Origin: an uncultured Clostridia bacterium
GTDB lineage: Bacteria > Bacillota > Clostridia > Christensenellales > CAG-314
Direction: 5' to 3'
Assembly: GCA_934177025.1 (NCBI GenBank)
Contig: CAKPPA010000059.1
Location: 1-6,816 of the forward strand
Length of the DNA: 6,816 nucleotides
Under the pieces are notes generated by a model. The model was not told where the DNA came from, ran no database searches, and was given only the letters and a program-made list of their open reading frames with translations. Shown piece by piece: positions 1 through 5,234 of this stretch. Positions within the stretch are counted from its first letter, which is position 1. Each line of letters begins with the position of its first letter. A program made the translations under genes and the position numbers.

Positions 1-28
1 AACACACTAAAAAAAATTTTTCACAAAC

Positions 29-65
29 GTTACTTTTCTATTACCCGATAATAGTTTTGTTACTA
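29..65. promoter_or_regulatory. Candidate operator upstream of hxlR-family gene
   Basis: Two copies of GTTACT lie 30 bp apart (29-34 and 59-64). Between them is an inverted repeat, CTATTA (38-43) and TAATAG (49-54) with a 5-nt spacer. TAGT (52-55) and ACTA (62-65) form a second short inverted repeat. HxlR-family dimers commonly bind short TTAC/GTAA-type palindromes near their own gene. The location just upstream of the -35 element suits autoregulation or control of a divergent gene to the left of the window. This is inference from position and symmetry only; AT-rich DNA produces such repeats by chance. Confidence 0.3.
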
Positions 66-83
66 GGTTTCATTTTTGAACTA

Positions 84-112
84 TTGACTTTTTAAGGGCG
101 TTTTGATAGAAT
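84..112 (+). promoter_or_regulatory. Sigma-A-type promoter of the HxlR-family regulator
   Basis: The -35 element is TTGACT (84-89), followed by a 17-bp spacer and the -10 element TAGAAT (107-112). Each hexamer has one mismatch to consensus. Transcription would start near 119 and give a leader of about 18 nt. That leader contains the ribosome binding site TAAGGAG (125-131), 5 nt before the ATG at 137. Confidence 0.75.
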
Positions 113-136
113 GTAAAAAAAAGATAAGGAGTTTTT

Positions 137-463
137 ATGCTGACGAAAGAAGAATTGCCGGAATGTCCCGTTGCAACCACCGTTCAACTGATAGGAAATA
201 AATGGAAATTACTGATATTACGAAACTTAATTTATAACGGTACACAGCGGTTTTCGGACTTTATTAAAACCGTCCCCGGAATCAGTAAAAAAGTGCTGAC
301 GGATAATTTGCGTGCTCTCGAAGAGGACGGACTTGTCGAACGCGAAGTTTTTGCCGAAGTTCCGCCGAAAGTGGAATATTCTTTGTCCGCATTAGGGAAA
401 ACGTTAAAACCTATTCTTGACGCAATGTTTGACTGGGGAACGGATTATAAAGCAAACTTATAG
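137..463 (+). CDS. HxlR-family winged helix-turn-helix transcriptional regulator
   Basis: The gene encodes a 108-residue DNA-binding regulator. Visible family features are an early Cys-Pro (residues 10-11), the G-N-K-W signature (20-23) starting the first core helix, a recognition helix around residues 50-65 (S-K-K-V-L-T-x-N-L-R-x-L-E-x-D-G-L), and a wing with P-P-K-V-E-Y-S-L (76-83), then a C-terminal dimerisation helix. The length matches the family's usual 100-130 residues. Characterised relatives such as HypR and YodB sense electrophiles or disulfide stress through an N-terminal cysteine; Cys10 occupies a comparable place, so redox sensing is possible but inferred. The start is fixed by TAAGGAG 5 nt upstream. 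The gene is monocistronic, with its own promoter and terminator. Its target is not visible; such regulators often control a divergent oxidoreductase gene, which would lie left of the window. Confidence 0.88.
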   Translation: MLTKEELPECPVATTVQLIGNKWKLLILRNLIYNGTQRFSDFIKTVPGISKKVLTDNLRALEEDGLVEREVFAEVPPKVEYSLSALGKTLKPILDAMFDWGTDYKANL

Positions 464-479
464 CAATTTAACACATTAA

Positions 480-515
480 AAAAGGCTCACGGCAAAAATG
501 ATTCGTGAGCCTTTT
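480..515 (+). terminator. Terminator after the HxlR-family gene
   Basis: A perfect 12-bp stem pairs AAAAGGCTCACG (480-491) with CGTGAGCCTTTT (504-515) around a 12-nt loop. The T run is only four bases and lies within the stem; the matching A run on the other side would let it act on both strands. It separates the regulator from recF. Confidence 0.8.
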
Positions 516-608
516 GTCCTCGTTTAAAAGCGCATTTCCAAAATTTAATTTTTATCATTCTCTTTCACAACTCTGCTTACGTTTAGGGTTTTCCTTTTTC
601 AAAAATTA

Positions 609-617
609 TGGTATAAT
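609..617 (+). promoter_or_regulatory. Extended -10 promoter of recF, abutting the start codon
   Basis: TG (609-610), one base, then a perfect TATAAT (612-617) makes an extended -10 element. The -35 position (589-594, TTTTCC) is poor, as is common for extended -10 promoters. Only six bases separate the -10 hexamer from the recF ATG at 624. The expected transcription start, about 7 nt after the -10, therefore falls at or next to the A of the ATG. No Shine-Dalgarno sequence is present, so the transcript from this promoter would be leaderless. Confidence 0.65.
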
Positions 618-623
618 TTTCGT

Positions 624-1724
624 ATGAAAATCAACAGCGTCACCGTTCGTGATTTTCGCAACTTAAAACCGCAAACGTTGCAATTTCGGGACGGCATCAA
701 CATTTTTATCGGAAAAAACGCCCAAGGAAAAACCAATCTTTTGGAAAGCGTTTATTTGTGCTGCCTCGGCAAATCGCCTAGGAGCCCCGATCGGGATTTG
801 ATTTGCCGCGACAAACAAAGTGCTTTTGTCAAAACGGAATTTCAAAGCATTTACGGCGAAGGCTGTGTGGAACTGACGCTTTCCCGCACGGAACCGAAAA
901 AAATTTCCGTCAATTCCGTGCGCGTGGCAAAAGTTTCGGAACTACTCGGGTACGTTAACGCAATTTACTTTTCGCCGGACGAAATGAAAATCGTAAAATC
1001 CGGTCCGGTGGAACGACGCCGCTTTTTGGACATCGACTTGTGCCAAATCGACAAAGCGTACTTCTTTTCGCTGAGCCGTTTTAACAAAATTTTGGAGCAG
1101 CGCAACAAACTGTTAAAAACCACCAAGGACAAAATCGCTTTAAAGGAAATGCTTTCCGTTTGGGATGCGCAACTGGCACGGGAAGCGGAAATTATCGTGC
1201 GAAAACGCACGAATTTTACCGACAAACTGAAGGAAATTGCTGCACAAACGCATGCTTTTTTAACCGACGAAAAGGAATCGTTGGAATTGTGCTATCTTTC
1301 CTCCTTGCAGCAAACGGACGAAAAGCCCCTTTCCGTACAGTACAAAAAACGGCTGGAGGAAATGTTTGAAAAGGATTTTTACGCAGGGTTTACCACCGTC
1401 GGTCCGCACCGCGACGACATCGGTTTTTTGGTCAACGGCACGGACGTGCGCGCATTCGGTTCGCAAGGGCAGCAACGCACCGTTGCCTTGTCGCTGAAAC
1501 TTGCGGAAATTGAAATTTTTCGAAAATTAACGGGGGATACTCCAATTTTATTGTTGGACGACGTGTTAAGCGAATTGGATCCGCAACGGCAAAAAAAATT
1601 GATTTCCTTCCGACAGGACGTGCAAATTTTAATTACCGCCACGCATTTGGAGGAGGAAACGGTAAAAGGCTTAACGTACTCCCTCTTTTCCGTCCGTGAC
1701 GGCATCGCCTCCCCTATTCCTTAG
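624..1724 (+). CDS. recF: DNA replication and repair protein RecF
   Basis: RecF is an SMC-like ATPase that acts with RecO and RecR to load RecA at single-strand gaps bordered by duplex DNA. The 366-residue length is typical. The N-terminus, beginning MKINSVTVRDFRNL, matches the family and fixes the start. Walker A is G-K-N-A-Q-G-K-T (30-37). The ABC signature S-Q-G-Q-Q-R-T is at 280-286. Walker B L-L-L-D-D is at 309-313, followed by the D-loop S-E-L-D (316-319). All key ATPase elements look intact. The gene has no ribosome binding site and a -10 hexamer six bases before the ATG, suggesting leaderless translation. The stop codon lies inside the terminator stem. It is normally transcribed in the same direction as dnaN; here it converges on dnaN across a 295-bp gap. 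No S4-domain yaaA-like gene lies between them. Confidence 0.97.
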   Translation: MKINSVTVRDFRNLKPQTLQFRDGINIFIGKNAQGKTNLLESVYLCCLGKSPRSPDRDLICRDKQSAFVKTEFQSIYGEGCVELTLSRTEPKKISVNSVRVAKVSELLGYVNAIYFSPDEMKIVKSGPVERRRFLDIDLCQIDKAYFFSLSRFNKILEQRNKLLKTTKDKIALKEMLSVWDAQLAREAEIIVRKRTNFTDKLKEIAAQTHAFLTDEKESLELCYLSSLQQTDEKPLSVQYKKRLEEMFEKDFYAGFTTVGPHRDDIGFLVNGTDVRAFGSQGQQRTVALSLKLAEIEIFRKLTGDTPILLLDDVLSELDPQRQKKLISFRQDVQILITATHLEEETVKGLTYSLFSVRDGIASPIP

Positions 1725-1740
1725 GGAAGGCTTTTTTTTT
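1707..1740 (+). terminator. Intrinsic terminator of recF, overlapping its stop codon
   Basis: The left arm GCCTCCCCTA (1707-1716) and right arm TAGGGAAGGC (1722-1731) form a 10-bp stem with one C-A mismatch and a 5-nt loop, followed by nine T residues (1732-1740). The stop codon TAG (1722-1724) is the first three bases of the right arm, so the left arm is coding sequence for the last residues of RecF. Confidence 0.88.
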
Positions 1741-1761
1741 GCAAAAAAATAAGGGGCACTA

Positions 1762-1937
1762 TTCTCCTTCCACATTTACACAACGTGTTATCCACCCTTT
1801 CCACCTATCCACTTTTTTCCTACTTTTTTTCCACTTTTCGCTTTTGGAATGCTTTTGAAATTTTCTTTTTTTCCTTTTCCGAAAGGCGTTTTAAAACCGA
1901 AACCACTTATCCCCCTTTCTTATCCACTTTTCCACAA
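1762..1937. other. Candidate oriC: DnaA-box cluster between recF and dnaN
   Basis: This non-coding, pyrimidine-rich stretch contains repeated near-matches to the DnaA box TTATCCACA, all in the same direction on the plus strand. They are 1788-1796 (8/9), 1805-1813 (7/9), 1827-1835 (7/9), 1907-1915 (7/9), 1920-1928 (8/9) and 1928-1936 (8/9). No copy is perfect. Runs of T and C and nearby AT-rich segments could serve as an unwinding element. Terminators on both sides (1707-1740 on plus, 1964-1995 on minus) would keep transcription of the converging genes out. The link to dnaA, dnaN and recF supports an origin role. The call is inferred; the divergent dnaN-dnaA gap is the competing location. Confidence 0.7.
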
Positions 1938-1963
1938 TTTTTCGGTCTTTTCCTTTTTTTACA

Positions 1964-1995
1964 CAAAAAAACAGGATAACGTTTTGGTTATCCTG
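1964..1995 (-). terminator. Intrinsic terminator of dnaN
   Basis: Reading the minus strand, CAGGATAAC (1995-1987) pairs perfectly with GTTATCCTG (1980-1972) around a 6-nt loop and is followed by seven T residues (1971-1965). It lies 25 bp past the dnaN stop codon. The arms contain TTATCC, the core of a DnaA box, so the hairpin could double as a weak DnaA contact; that part is speculative. Confidence 0.88.
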
Positions 1996-2019
1996 CCTTG
2001 TTCGCCTTTCAAAAATGTT

Positions 2020-3123
2020 TTAAATAATTCGCACCGGAAGAATCAAGTATAAAAATTCCTCCCCGTCGCACGGCGTAATGATACACGGCGCAACCGGCGA
2101 AGTGAAACTCATTTTGATAAATTCCTTGTCGATGGCTTTAATGCTGTCCGACAAATATCTTGCGTTAAACGCAATGTTTAAGTCCTTTCCCGTAAGGTTA
2201 ATTGCAATTTTTTCGCTGATGTTGCCGATTTCGCTGTTCGACTCCAACGTCATCACGTTTTCCTTAATGTCGAACTTCACAAGGTTGTTGCGTTTTTCCT
2301 CCCGTGCTAAAATACTTGCCCGTTCCAACGCATTTTCGAACTGATTTTTGTTAATTACCACCGTTGTGGAAAATTCCTTCGGAATGAGTTGTTCGTAATT
2401 GAGGTATTCCCCCACCAAAAGTCTGGTTAACAGCGTGGTGTCCCCCAAATCCGCAAGTAAGTAATTCTTTTCCAAGTACACGTTGACAACCAAATCGTCG
2501 TCATCGAGGAGTTTACTTAATTCGTTTAAACTGCGGCTCGGCACGACTTTTTTCATTTCGTCCGTTTTCTTTTCCAAGCCTTGTTTCACAATTGCCATGC
2601 GGTACCCGTCCAAAGCCACGGAAGTAAGCGTGTAGTCCTCGGCTTTTAATAAACAACCCTTCAAAATCGGGCGGCCGTCATCCGTCGACACCGCAAAAAT
2701 GGATTTATCCACCGCGCGTTTCAATTCCGATTGCAAAATGCTGAAACATTCCTTTTTTTCGAACGTTTCGAGTTTCGGATAATCCTCCGAAGGAAAGCAT
2801 TGCAACACCACTTCGCTGTCGGTGTAGCGAATTTTTAATTGATTTTTGTCGTTTAAACTCGCTTCGATTTGTTCCTGCGTCAGTTTGCGAATTAAATCCC
2901 CTAACAGGCGGCCAGGCACCACCGTTTCGCCTTCCACAAACACGTTTGCCTTGATTTTTTTTTCAATGGCAAGCTCCAAATCGGTGGCGAACAGCGTCAA
3001 AGTATCCTCCTTTGCCGTGATTTTGATTCCGTCCAAAATCGGATTCGTAATTTTATTTCCCAAAGCCTTACTGACTTTTACAATCGCTTCGTTTAAATCC
3101 AGCCCGTCGCAGATGAATTTCAT
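2020..3123 (-). CDS. dnaN: DNA polymerase III beta subunit (sliding clamp)
   Basis: DnaN forms a ring-shaped dimer that tethers the replicative polymerase to DNA. The product is 367 residues, the family norm, with three clamp domains at roughly 1-120, 128-245 and 253-367. Recognisable segments are R-P-I-L-K-G (151-156, usually RPILTG), V-P-S-R-S-L-N-E-L (194-202), F-N-A-R-Y-L (319-324) and the C-terminal L-P-V-R-I-I. The loop before Y-E-Q-L-I-P (243-248) lacks the common F/Y-P-D-Y motif. I chose the ATG at 3123 rather than an in-frame ATG 39 bases upstream. A strong GGAGG lies 5 nt before it, and the protein then begins MKFICDGLDL as in relatives. It is divergent from dnaA and convergent with recF, unlike the usual dnaA-dnaN-recF run. 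It has its own promoter and terminator. Confidence 0.97.
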   Translation of the reverse strand: MKFICDGLDLNEAIVKVSKALGNKITNPILDGIKITAKEDTLTLFATDLELAIEKKIKANVFVEGETVVPGRLLGDLIRKLTQEQIEASLNDKNQLKIRYTDSEVVLQCFPSEDYPKLETFEKKECFSILQSELKRAVDKSIFAVSTDDGRPILKGCLLKAEDYTLTSVALDGYRMAIVKQGLEKKTDEMKKVVPSRSLNELSKLLDDDDLVVNVYLEKNYLLADLGDTTLLTRLLVGEYLNYEQLIPKEFSTTVVINKNQFENALERASILAREEKRNNLVKFDIKENVMTLESNSEIGNISEKIAINLTGKDLNIAFNARYLSDSIKAIDKEFIKMSFTSPVAPCIITPCDGEEFLYLILPVRII

Positions 3124-3211
3124 TTTTTCCTCCGTTATGATTAAATTAATTATTTTTTTCAAGTAGTTTCCGTAGGGAAAGTGGAAATGTGCATATCTTT
3201 TCGATAGGTTA

Positions 3212-3240
3212 ATTATATATGGTTTTCGTTAAAAAAGCAA
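3212..3240 (-). promoter_or_regulatory. Sigma-A-type promoter of dnaN
   Basis: On the minus strand, TTGCTT (3240-3235), a 17-bp spacer and a perfect TATAAT (3217-3212) form a promoter. Transcription would start near 3205 and give a leader of about 80 nt before the ATG at 3123. The leader contains the strong AACGGAGGA ribosome binding site. A TTTCCACT segment in the leader (about 3180-3187) resembles the DnaA-box-like repeats downstream of dnaN, but it is a weak match. Confidence 0.75.
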
Positions 3241-3295
3241 TACTATATCTTGCGTTTTTGGCGAAAAAATAGAGATTTTCGGCGGTTGATAAAAT

Positions 3296-3334
3296 TGTGT
3301 ATAACTTTTTGATGATGCGGAAAAAAGTGGAAAA
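3296..3334. promoter_or_regulatory. DnaA-box-like sites upstream of dnaA
   Basis: TGTGTATAA (3296-3304) matches the reverse DnaA box TGTGGATAA at 8 of 9 positions. AGTGGAAAA (3326-3334) matches at 7 of 9 and is the exact reverse complement of the 1827-1835 copy in the recF-dnaN gap. They lie between the divergent dnaN and dnaA promoters, where DnaA could repress its own gene or form a second part of the origin. Two imperfect sites in AT-rich DNA are weak evidence. Confidence 0.4.
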
Positions 3335-3369
3335 CTTAAAAAAAACCGAAAAAAAAAGACACAAACGTC

Positions 3370-3397
3370 TTGCAAAAAAATCGAGTTGTAGTATAAT
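3370..3397 (+). promoter_or_regulatory. Sigma-A-type promoter of dnaA
   Basis: TTGCAA (3370-3375), a 16-bp spacer and a perfect TATAAT (3392-3397) lie just upstream of dnaA. The predicted start near 3404 gives a leader of about 22 nt that contains the ribosome binding site AGAGGGG (3415-3421), 4 nt before the ATG. This promoter also argues against the longer reading frame that opens at 3297. Confidence 0.72.
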
Positions 3398-3425
3398 TGA
3401 TTTTCGACGGCAAAAGAGGGGTAGT

Positions 3426-4790
3426 ATGAAAAACTTAGCGGAAATATGGAAAAAAATCATGGCGGCATTGGAAACGGAAGTGTCGGCGTTGGCGTTTGAT
3501 CTGTGGATAAAAACCATGGAGCCGATCGGCATTTACGAGGATAAACTCGTGCTGATGACGCCGACGGAAGCCAGTCGAAACGTAGTGGAACGGCGGCATA
3601 AGGACGAAATCCGTAATGCGATGCACAAGGAAATCCCTTCGCTTACCGATTGCGAAATCATTTCGCCGGAGGATTTGGAAGGCTATGAGGAACGGTTGAA
3701 GGAAAGTTCTGCCGAAAAAGCGTCCACGACGGAACCGGCGGAGGAACTGACGCAATCCACGTTTGTTTCCAAGTACACGTTCGACACCTTCGTTGTGGGA
3801 AAATCCAACGAATTTGTTGCGGCTGCGGCAAAAGCGGTTGCGGAGCAACCCGGCGTAAAGTACAATCCCCTGTTTATTTACGGCGGCGTGGGTTTAGGAA
3901 AAACGCACATTATGCACGCCATCGGCAACCAATTAAAGGAAACGAATCCGCAATTAAAAACGTTGTACGTTTCCAGCGAGCGGTTTACCAACGAATTAAT
4001 CGACGCCATTCGGGACACGAAAAACCCCGACTCGAAACAGGCGTTTCGTAAAAAATATCGGGACGTGGACGTCCTCATGATCGACGACATTCAGTTTATT
4101 GCAAAAACCGTCAGCACGCAGGAGGAGTTTTTTCACACCTTTAACGATTTGTACCATGCAAACAAGCAAATCGTCATTTCCTCCGATCGCCCGCCGAAGG
4201 AAATTAACCCATTGGAGGAACGGCTTCGCACACGGTTTGAAGGCGGCCTGATTTGCGACATTCAACCGCCGGATTTGGAAACGCGCATTGCCATTTTGCA
4301 AAAAAAGGCACAGGCGGAGCATTACGACATCGACACGGAAATTTTGCGTGTACTTGCAGGCAAAGTGCAGTCAAACGTGCGCGAACTTGAGGGTTTGTTG
4401 ACAAAAGTCGTCAGTTACGCAATGTTAACGAATCGTTCGCCGAACGAGGAGGACGTGGTAAACGCGGCGTTAAAGGATTACTCCAACAACAAAAAGGAAA
4501 TTTTGACGATGGATTCCATCATCGATTGCGTAACGGACTACTTTAAAGTGGAGCGGGAAAGTTTGGTCGGCAAAAAGAAAAACAAGGAAATCGTGGAGCC
4601 GCGCCAAATTTGCATTTACTTAATTACGGAATTTTTAACCGTACCGTTAATGACCATCGGGCAAACGTTCGGCGGGAGGGATCACACGACCGTAATGCAC
4701 GCGCGGGACAAAATCGGGGAACTCGTAAAAACGGACAACCGCATTGCGACCTACGTCAGGGATTTAAAGGATATGATTTTAAAACAGTAA
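3426..4790 (+). CDS. dnaA: Chromosomal replication initiator protein DnaA
   Basis: DnaA binds DnaA boxes and melts the origin. The 454-residue protein has domain I at about 1-80 (F-D-L-W-I-K at 24-29), a short linker (81-112) and an AAA+ domain III starting near 113. Walker A is G-G-V-G-L-G-K-T (153-160) and Walker B is V-L-M-I-D-D-I-Q-F (216-224). The R-L-R-T-R-F arginine-finger region is at 266-271. Domain IV carries E-P-R-Q at 391-394 and the DnaA signature G-G-R-D-H-T-T-V-M-H-A at 416-426. The ATG at 3426 is preferred over an in-frame GTG 43 codons upstream because the promoter and ribosome binding site lie between them. One oddity is that residues 227-230 read K-T-V-S where relatives usually have G-K-E-R or G-K-E-S. 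The gene runs towards rpmH, not away from it as usual, and has its own terminator. Confidence 0.98.
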   Translation: MKNLAEIWKKIMAALETEVSALAFDLWIKTMEPIGIYEDKLVLMTPTEASRNVVERRHKDEIRNAMHKEIPSLTDCEIISPEDLEGYEERLKESSAEKASTTEPAEELTQSTFVSKYTFDTFVVGKSNEFVAAAAKAVAEQPGVKYNPLFIYGGVGLGKTHIMHAIGNQLKETNPQLKTLYVSSERFTNELIDAIRDTKNPDSKQAFRKKYRDVDVLMIDDIQFIAKTVSTQEEFFHTFNDLYHANKQIVISSDRPPKEINPLEERLRTRFEGGLICDIQPPDLETRIAILQKKAQAEHYDIDTEILRVLAGKVQSNVRELEGLLTKVVSYAMLTNRSPNEEDVVNAALKDYSNNKKEILTMDSIIDCVTDYFKVERESLVGKKKNKEIVEPRQICIYLITEFLTVPLMTIGQTFGGRDHTTVMHARDKIGELVKTDNRIATYVRDLKDMILKQ

Positions 4791-4805
4791 TTGTGTTTTT
4801 AAAAC

Positions 4806-4844
4806 AAAAAAAAGCAGCCGTTTACAACGGTTGTTTTTTGTTTT
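4806..4844 (+). terminator. Intrinsic terminator of dnaA
   Basis: CAGCCGTT (4815-4822) pairs with AACGGTTG (4826-4833), with one G-U pair and a 3-nt loop, followed by T6-G-T5. An A8 run on the left (4806-4813) can extend the stem and could give activity on both strands. It lies 24 bp past the dnaA stop codon and separates dnaA from the rpmH operon. Confidence 0.82.
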
Positions 4845-4845
4845 T

Positions 4846-4997
4846 CCTTGCGTTACGGAACAATTACGGAGTAAGGACAAGCCCTTTCCCCTATCGCGAA
4901 AAATCGCCGAAAAAAAACGAAACGAAAAAATGCGGAACGTTCCGAAAAAGAATGCGCAAAAAACCACGCTTTTCCCTTTTGGCAGGACGACGGTTGC
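4846..4997. other. Gene-free spacer between dnaA terminator and rpmH promoter
   Basis: I find no supported gene or RNA here. Reading frames crossing it have no ribosome binding site and no recognisable product. The stretch is purine-rich on the plus strand in its middle (about 4895-4955) and holds one notable palindrome (4933-4944). With the terminator and the rpmH leader it makes up the 306-bp gap between dnaA and rpmH. Confidence 0.5.
4933..4944. repeat. Perfect 12-bp palindrome
   Basis: CGGAACGTTCCG is fully self-complementary and lies 54 bp upstream of the rpmH -35 element. It could be a protein-binding site or chance. It does not fit the Gram-positive LexA box, which needs four bases between GAAC and GTTC; here the halves abut. 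Confidence 0.4.
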
Positions 4998-5026
4998 TTG
5001 ACAGGGAAGGAAAAAAAGGCTATACT
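4998..5026 (+). promoter_or_regulatory. Strong sigma-A-type promoter of the rpmH operon
   Basis: A perfect -35 TTGACA (4998-5003), a 17-bp spacer and the -10 TATACT (5021-5026, one mismatch) make this the closest-to-consensus promoter in the window, as expected for a ribosomal protein gene. The predicted start near 5033 gives a leader of about 64 nt ending in AGAGAGGA (5084-5091). Confidence 0.85.
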
Positions 5027-5096
5027 GTTTGAGCATAATGAGAGATTGTGCGGTTTAAATCAGTATCACCGAAAAGAGTGAAAAGAGAGGACGAAT

Positions 5097-5231
5097 ATGA
5101 AAAGAACTTATCAACCTAAAAAAAGACAAAGAAGCAAAGTGCACGGATTCCGCGCGAGAATGAAAACGAAAGGCGGCAAGAGAACGCTTGCGAGAAGACG
5201 CAACAAAGGCAGAAAGCATCTTTCCGCGTAA
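5097..5231 (+). CDS. rpmH: Large ribosomal subunit protein bL34
   Basis: The gene encodes a 44-residue, highly basic protein of the 50S subunit. It begins MKRTYQPKKR and contains H-G-F-R-A-R-M (16-22), G-G-K-R-T-L-A-R-R-R (26-35), K-G-R-K-H-L-S-A (37-44), the full bL34 pattern at the normal length. The ribosome binding site AGGA (5088-5091) lies 5 nt before the ATG. It leads the rpmH-rnpA-yidD-yidC operon, with rnpA starting 3 nt after its stop. Codon use is distinctive: 8 of 10 arginine codons are AGA, which I find almost nowhere else in the window. This is consistent with selection for very high expression. In most Bacillota rpmH is divergent from dnaA; here both point the same way. Confidence 0.98.
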   Translation: MKRTYQPKKRQRSKVHGFRARMKTKGGKRTLARRRNKGRKHLSA

Positions 5232-5234
5232 CCG

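Noticed and set aside
1..83. Promoter of a divergent gene to the left
   Set aside because: A TATTAT-like -10 exists on the minus strand but has no acceptable -35 at 17 bp, and no coding start is visible in the window.
1785..1979. Open frames of 64-67 codons on the plus strand in the recF-dnaN gap
   Set aside because: The peptides are Phe/Ser/Pro/Thr-rich, as expected from translating T/C-rich DNA in any frame. There is no ribosome binding site, and the frames cross the DnaA-box cluster and the dnaN terminator.
3124..3162. 13-codon N-terminal extension of DnaN
   Set aside because: The strong GGAGG is positioned for the ATG at 3123, and the clamp family starts with the MKF-like sequence there.
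3297..3425. In-frame 43-codon N-terminal extension of DnaA from a GTG
   Set aside because: The extension is Lys/Arg-rich and unlike DnaA, the dnaA promoter TATAAT lies inside it, and AGAGGGG precedes the ATG at 3426.
4933..4944. LexA (SOS) box
   Set aside because: The Gram-positive LexA site needs four bases between GAAC and GTTC; here the halves abut.
4610..5032. 140-codon plus-strand frame spanning the end of dnaA and the spacer
   Set aside because: It overlaps the dnaA domain IV coding sequence out of frame and runs through the dnaA terminator and rpmH promoter. No family resemblance is visible.
5033..5096. Structured regulatory leader in the rpmH 5' untranslated region
   Set aside because: Only a 4-5 bp pairing could be found by eye, with no recognisable riboswitch or ribosomal-protein binding motif.
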